From positions 1-32,363 of the forward strand of contig DASTFB010000017.1 in assembly GCA_035709005.1 (NCBI GenBank): a stretch of DNA of 32,363 nt. The letters are read 5' to 3'. The DNA is from Candidatus Methylomirabilota bacterium. Lineage in GTDB: Bacteria; Methylomirabilota; Methylomirabilia; Rokubacteriales; CSP1-6. This document shows positions 31,497 to 32,363 of the stretch, in pieces. The notes below the pieces were generated by a model. It had not been told where the DNA came from and ran no database searches. It was given only the letters and a program-made list of their open reading frames with translations. The position numbers and the translations under genes are program-made. Every line of letters starts with the position of its first letter. Position 1 is the stretch's first letter.

Positions 31497-32070
31497 GGTC
31501 CGGTGCAAAGCCCGGCGCAGGCGAAGTTTCGTCTGGAGTACGGCGCCCGCCTCGTGGTCAGCTGCTCGAGCTGCCTGCTGCGGCCGAGCGACGCGGATTC
31601 TGCCCGGTGGAGGCGGAGGCCCGTTTTCTGGGCGGCGGCCTCGACTTCGGGCCAGTGCTCGATCCAATGCGAGGCAGGTTGGTAGAGAACGCTGACGTAA
31701 GAAAGTCCAGGGATCAGTTCCTTCAGCAATTCGAGCCGCCGCGCGGTGGCTTCCGGCGCGAAGTAGATGGCGCCGGTCGTGTAGCCTCCCGGACGATCCA
31801 GAGCCGCACGGTGTTACGATCAAGTCGACCTGCGAGCGGATCAACTCGGCAGCGATCCGGATACCTCGCGATCTGGCCATCGGCCCAGCGATACAAGATC
31901 GAGATGATCCGGCTTTCCAGCCCGGGTGAGTGGAACCCGACGGAACCCGACTCGGGGCACCTTTTCTGGCTGCTGGGCCTCGGCCGCGAGCGGTATCGCA
32001 AGAGGTCGAGCGGCAAGCGTCACCGGGGCCATGGCCGGCAGGACGATACGACAGCCGTCCTTCTCGTATT
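31497..32070 (-). pseudogene. Broken TrpX/PF04392-type ABC substrate-binding protein
   Basis: Pieces of one protein occur in order in different frames: an exported N-terminus ending 'LAAEAQQPEKVPRVGF', then 'ISILYRWADGQIARYPD', then 'RIAAELIRSQVDLIVT', then 'LLKELIPGLSYVSVLYQPAS' with 'HWIEHWPEVEAAAQKTGLRL'. These are the consecutive landmarks of the ABC_sub_bind family. At least three frame changes and large losses show a decayed gene. Coordinates are approximate. Confidence 0.75.
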
Positions 32071-32087
32071 GACGCTTCACTCGTACC

Positions 32088-32363
32088 CTATTTGAAATCG
32101 TAAGAGACCAGCTCGGTCTCGAGCATGCCGGCACCGAGATAGTGATTGGCAAATCTCTCCACTCGGTGCTTGATCACGAGGCCCAGGTCACTGCTGTACC
32201 AGAACACGTTCTTGCTGGACGCGCCTCCCAGCGAGATCCGGAAGGCCTTGAAGGTGCCGGCCGGAGTCCTGACGTTCTCCAGGGCCTCGACTTGACCGTC
32301 ATACTGGACGTCATCAAAGCTCCGGTTAAACGTGTAGTCGGAAAAGCGGAAGCGGTTTGGCCA
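32088..32363 (-). CDS. C-terminal part of an unidentified protein (runs off right edge)
   Basis: An open minus-strand frame from the window edge to TAG at 32088-32090 gives 91 residues. It includes 'VRTPAGTFKAFRISLGG', 'FWYSSDLGLVIKHRVER' and 'AGMLETELVSYDFK'. The pattern 'PAGTFKAF ... WYS..LGLVIK ... ELVSY' is known from secreted or periplasmic beta-rich proteins of unknown function resembling DUF3108. The start lies outside the window, so neither the length nor a signal peptide can be judged. Confidence 0.65.
   Translation of the reverse strand, partial: WPNRFRFSDYTFNRSFDDVQYDGQVEALENVRTPAGTFKAFRISLGGASSKNVFWYSSDLGLVIKHRVERFANHYLGAGMLETELVSYDFK

Overview
The window is a GC-rich chromosomal segment of an uncultivated-type soil or groundwater bacterium. 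Three tRNA genes with encoded CCA ends, a complete Liv-type ABC transporter operon, and many short-chain dehydrogenases, MaoC proteins and substrate-binding proteins resemble what is known from Candidatus Rokubacteria (Methylomirabilota). That assignment is inference from gene style only; no rRNA or marker gene is present.

Region 1 (1-8.2 kb) is accessory DNA at the 3' side of a tRNA-Lys gene. The left edge holds the start of a probable Wadjet JetA gene, followed by a Phd/RelE-type toxin-antitoxin pair with a palindromic operator. A 48-bp copy of the 3' half of tRNA-Lys (1140-1187) exactly repeats part of the intact tRNA-Lys (8202-8277), so 1140-8201 has the form of a roughly 7-kb integrated island that has lost its integrase. 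Inside are a HigBA pair, a decayed cupin/DUF1330 cluster, an intact exported cupin, and a 1365-residue regulator. The regulator fuses a sigma54-activator AAA+ domain and Fis-type helix-turn-helix to a degenerate nucleotide-cyclase fold, a STAND-type ATPase and a long TPR-like tail. Between cupin and regulator lie two divergent sigma54-like promoters and a central inverted repeat. I consider this the most interesting system in the window.

Region 2 (8.2-9.7 kb) is a tRNA cluster (His, Arg, Lys, all minus strand). Two small plus-strand genes sit between Arg and Lys, and a 3' remnant of tRNA-Arg beside tRNA-Lys suggests a second, smaller insertion.

Region 3 (9.7-20.2 kb) looks like ordinary chromosome. 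It holds an RmlD-like reductase with an SDR, a single-domain response regulator, a secreted protein, a divergent Fe/Mn superoxide dismutase, a livK-livH-livMG(fused)-livF operon with a strong intergenic hairpin, a PAS-LuxR regulator, a YvlD-like membrane protein and a ferritin-like/VIT (MbfA-type) iron exporter.

Region 4 (20.2-32.4 kb) is a catabolic neighbourhood. An NlpC/P60 lipoprotein is followed by a plus-strand run of zinc alcohol dehydrogenase, Tm-1-like/UPF0261 protein and fumarate-reductase-like flavoprotein. Convergent with it is a minus-strand run of Uma2, 2-hydroxyacid dehydrogenase, SDR and two MaoC-type proteins. Then come an LLM flavin monooxygenase, a cyclase-family hydrolase with an 18-bp perfect palindrome upstream, a substrate-binding-like protein lacking a signal peptide, a frameshifted substrate-binding pseudogene, and the end of an unidentified gene at the right edge.
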